A stretch of DNA of 6,812 nt, taken from an uncultured Litoreibacter sp. (GTDB lineage Bacteria; Pseudomonadota; Alphaproteobacteria; Rhodobacterales; Rhodobacteraceae). Within the stretch, counting starts at the first letter, position 1. Each line of letters begins with the position of its first letter. Under the pieces are notes generated by a model. That model made no database searches. It was not told the origin of the DNA and worked only from the letters and a program-made list of their open reading frames with translations. The translations under genes were made by a program, and so were the position numbers. The stretch covers positions 1-6,812 of the forward strand of contig CALFWN010000084.1 of assembly GCA_937928335.1 (NCBI GenBank), read 5' to 3'. Below, in pieces: positions 5,538-6,812 of this stretch.

Positions 5538-5910
5538 TCTGGGCCTCGCCATATGTGTCGCCGCGCGCCTTGACCTCTTCCATCTTGGCGCCAAGCTCTT
5601 CGAGCGAATAGACGCCCGCCTCGATCAGGTTTTCGTTTACCGCAGCCACCCAGCGCTCGTAATAGGTCATGTCTTCAAAGGCTTGCGCCCCCATATCCTC
5701 AAGCGCCCGGCGCAGCCCGTCCACGGTGAAATGGCCCCGGGCCGAGCCCAGGATCATCAGCGCGTCGACGCGTTTTTCCCAAAGGGCAAAGTCATGCTGG
5801 TCATGCGGAACGGGGCCTGCGGCCTCGCCACCCATGTCATGCCAGCGGCGTGCAGGCGAAGAGGCGTGCCGGCGGCGGGCGGGGGAAGCGGTGTCTGGTG
5901 ATGTGTTCAT
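5530..5910 (-). CDS. Nitrile hydratase beta N-terminal domain as a separate subunit (thiocyanate hydrolase beta-like)
   Basis: Protein of 126 aa equivalent to the N-terminal helical half of nitrile hydratase beta. HDMGGEAAGPV (residues 24-34) matches the HD-x-GG start of beta subunits. WEKRVDAL follows, then FTVDGLRRALEDM, where Arg67 aligns with beta Arg56 of Rhodococcus nitrile hydratase, a contact to the modified claw cysteines. MTYYERWVAAVNENLIEAGVYSLEEL (about 81-106) is the YYERW helix. The protein ends soon after EEVKARGDTYGEA, where a fused beta would continue through a linker into the SH3-like domain. Residues 9-24 carry an imperfect internal duplication (SPARRRHAS/SPARRWH) and look dispensable. 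From memory, thiocyanate hydrolase beta has HDVGGEAD in the same place. The start is ATG 5910, 21 bp after the upstream gene. It could be annotated elsewhere as a nitrile hydratase accessory protein, since activators share this fold; the HD-x-GG motif favours a true beta-type subunit. Confidence 0.82.
   Translation of the reverse strand: MNTSPDTASPARRRHASSPARRWHDMGGEAAGPVPHDQHDFALWEKRVDALMILGSARGHFTVDGLRRALEDMGAQAFEDMTYYERWVAAVNENLIEAGVYSLEELGAKMEEVKARGDTYGEAQNV
5841..5891. repeat. Imperfect 24-bp direct duplication (27-bp period) in the 5' end of the beta-N gene
   Basis: Bases 5841-5864 and 5868-5891 match at 19 of 24 positions by hand alignment. On the coding strand they give two similar Ser-Pro-Ala-Arg-Arg blocks (residues about 9-16 and 18-24) just before the conserved HDMGG motif. 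They look like a local duplication that lengthened a basic N-terminal extension. Confidence 0.55.
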
Positions 5911-5931
5911 GCGCCCACGCTAGGCCGGGAC

Positions 5932-6342
5932 CTAACGCTGCGCAAGCATGTCGATCTGGCCGCGCAGACCGTCGAGCGGATAGCCCGCCCCGGCGAGCGC
6001 TTCCATGATCGCGTCGGTCTCCATCCGGCCTGCCTGTGCCAGCCCCCAGAGCATCGCGGACCGGGTGCCTGACGCGCAATAGGCCAGCACCTTGCCGGGT
6101 GCCGTCTGCGCCTCGACATGCGCCAGAGTCAGCTGCCCCGAGACCAGCGGGTTGTCTGTCCAGCCCAGGCCCGCCTTCTGCGCGGCGGCCTTGATCTTCT
6201 CAGGCCCATCGGCGGGCGCGCTTTCAAAAGCGGGGCGGTTGCAGATCACATGGGTAAAGCCCGCCTCCGCCAATGCGGGGATGTCGTCGGGTGTGATCTG
6301 CGGGGCAACCGCAAAATCGTGATGCAACATGCGAATATCCAT
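5932..6342 (-). CDS. TIGR01244 / DUF442 family sulfurtransferase-like protein
   Basis: Cytoplasmic protein of 136 aa from the DUF442 family, also found as the phosphatase/rhodanese-like domain of Blh (beta-lactamase-hydrolase-like) proteins. Family marks are FAVAPQITPDDIPALAEAGFTHVICNRP (residues 10-37, with the NRP motif) and the active-site loop YCASGTRSAMLW. In that loop Cys89 and Arg94 form a CX4R arrangement, the loop size of rhodaneses rather than the CX5R of protein tyrosine phosphatases. Persulfide handling is therefore a reasonable but untested role. The start is set at ATG 6342 (MDIRMLHHDF), 4 bp after the upstream stop, because family members usually begin this way. An in-frame ATG at 6363 would add seven residues and overlap the upstream gene by 17 bp. 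Co-occurrence with YeeE/YedE genes is typical of sulfide/thiosulfate operons in alphaproteobacteria. Confidence 0.87.
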   Translation of the reverse strand: MDIRMLHHDFAVAPQITPDDIPALAEAGFTHVICNRPAFESAPADGPEKIKAAAQKAGLGWTDNPLVSGQLTLAHVEAQTAPGKVLAYCASGTRSAMLWGLAQAGRMETDAIMEALAGAGYPLDGLRGQIDMLAQR

Positions 6343-6346
6343 AGCG

Positions 6347-6784
6347 CTACCCGCCGCGTCCAAAGGCCGCCGCTATCTGCCGCGTCACCGGGGGCTGCGC
6401 GATCATCGCCGCGACCATCGCCACAAAGAAGGCCAGGCCCTGCCAGCCGCCAAAACCAAGGGAGGCCATTGCCGGGCCGGGGCAGAGCCCCGAAAGCCCC
6501 CAGCCGATGCCGAAAAGGGCAGAGCCAGCAGCAAGTTGCGGGGTGATCTTCGTATCCGCCTGCGCGGGGATAGGCCCGTCCAGAACCGCCTCCCGTCTGC
6601 GTGCCGCAATACGCCACGCTATGATCATGGGCAGGATCGCGCCACCCAGAACAAAGGCCAGCGTCGGGTCCCATGCCCCGAACACATCAAGCCAGCCCTG
6701 CACTTTGCTTGTGTCTGTCATGCCCGAGATCAGCAGCCCGAGCCCGAACACTGCACCTGCCAGCAACGCCACACCGGCCCGCAT
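6347..6784 (-). CDS. YeeE/YedE family (DUF6691) sulfur transporter, second half
   Basis: Membrane protein of 145 aa, half the length of a one-piece YeeE/YedE transporter. Hydrophobic segments lie at about residues 3-21, 41-60, 85-103 and 113-130. The family blocks GLLISGMTDTSKVQGWLDVFGAWDP (about 16-40) and GIGWGLSGLCPGPAMASLGFGG (about 92-113) are clear; Cys101 in GLCPGP is the conserved pore cysteine. YeeE of the one-piece type takes up thiosulfate through conserved cysteines, so a role in moving thiosulfate or other reduced sulfur is family inference. Its ATG overlaps the stop of the upstream reading frame by one base (TGATG at 6782-6786), and only 4 bp separate its stop from the TIGR01244 gene, so it sits inside the operon. 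The two halves probably work together. Confidence 0.88.
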   Translation of the reverse strand: MRAGVALLAGAVFGLGLLISGMTDTSKVQGWLDVFGAWDPTLAFVLGGAILPMIIAWRIAARRREAVLDGPIPAQADTKITPQLAAGSALFGIGWGLSGLCPGPAMASLGFGGWQGLAFFVAMVAAMIAQPPVTRQIAAAFGRGG

Positions 6785-6812
6785 CAGATCATCCCCCAGA
6801 CATGGCGAAACA
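6784..6812 (-). CDS. 3' end of an upstream gene, probably the first YeeE/YedE half (truncated by window)
   Basis: Reading the minus strand from 6810 gives FRHVWGMI and then TGA at 6784-6786, which shares its A with the ATG of the downstream YeeE half. An RHV-x-G ending is what I recall for first-half YeeE/YedE proteins, which normally precede the DUF6691 half. Only nine codons are visible. A competing frame ending in TGA at 6789-6791 exists, so this is a position- and context-based call. Confidence 0.55.

Noticed and set aside
5932..6342. Protein tyrosine phosphatase assignment for the TIGR01244 protein
   Set aside because: The loop Cys89 to Arg94 has four residues between, not the five of CX5R phosphatases, so a rhodanese-like loop fits better.
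1..6812. CRISPR arrays, tRNA/rRNA genes, insertion sequences, prophage or integration sites
   Set aside because: No regularly spaced repeats, tRNA-like cloverleaf, rRNA segment, transposase or integrase was seen on either strand.

Overview
The window looks like chromosomal DNA from an alphaproteobacterium, most likely of the Rhodobacterales/Roseobacter group. It is GC-rich, densely coded and has short gene junctions. The gene set also fits that group: an AcnA-type aconitase, a DUF1223 protein, an LpxL-type acyltransferase and a two-piece YeeE/YedE transporter. The GC-rich stem-loop element after the aconitase resembles intergenic elements I recall from Rhodobacterales genomes. This placement rests on recognition, not on a search.

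Plus-strand half (1-2780): the 3' part of aconitate hydratase (acnA), which enters from outside the window; a rho-independent terminator; a stem-loop-rich intergenic repeat; a small membrane methyltransferase of the ICMT/PEMT family; and a secreted thioredoxin-like DUF1223 protein. The DUF1223 gene runs 8 bp into the end of a convergent minus-strand operon.

Minus-strand half (6812 down to 2773): a tightly packed run of co-oriented genes, read right to left. The order is the last codons of a probable first YeeE/YedE half, a second YeeE/YedE half (DUF6691 type), a TIGR01244/DUF442 rhodanese-loop sulfurtransferase-like protein, three nitrile hydratase superfamily subunits, an EamA/DMT membrane transporter and an LpxL/HtrB-type acyltransferase. 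Gaps are at most 21 bp and several junctions overlap, so a single polycistronic transcript is likely, with its promoter upstream of the window.

The most interesting element is the three-gene metalloenzyme set at 4625-5910. Classical nitrile hydratases have two subunits. Here the beta subunit is split into separate N-terminal-domain and C-terminal-domain genes, followed by an alpha-type subunit with a cobalt-type CTLCSC claw. This is the subunit layout and gene order of thiocyanate hydrolase (scnB-scnA-scnC) and resembles the three-subunit toyocamycin nitrile hydratase. The residue three positions after the last claw cysteine is Arg, as I recall for thiocyanate hydrolase gamma, rather than the Trp usual in nitrile hydratases. 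Sulfur-handling genes directly upstream in the same run would fit a sulfur-containing substrate such as thiocyanate, but the substrate cannot be decided from this sequence.
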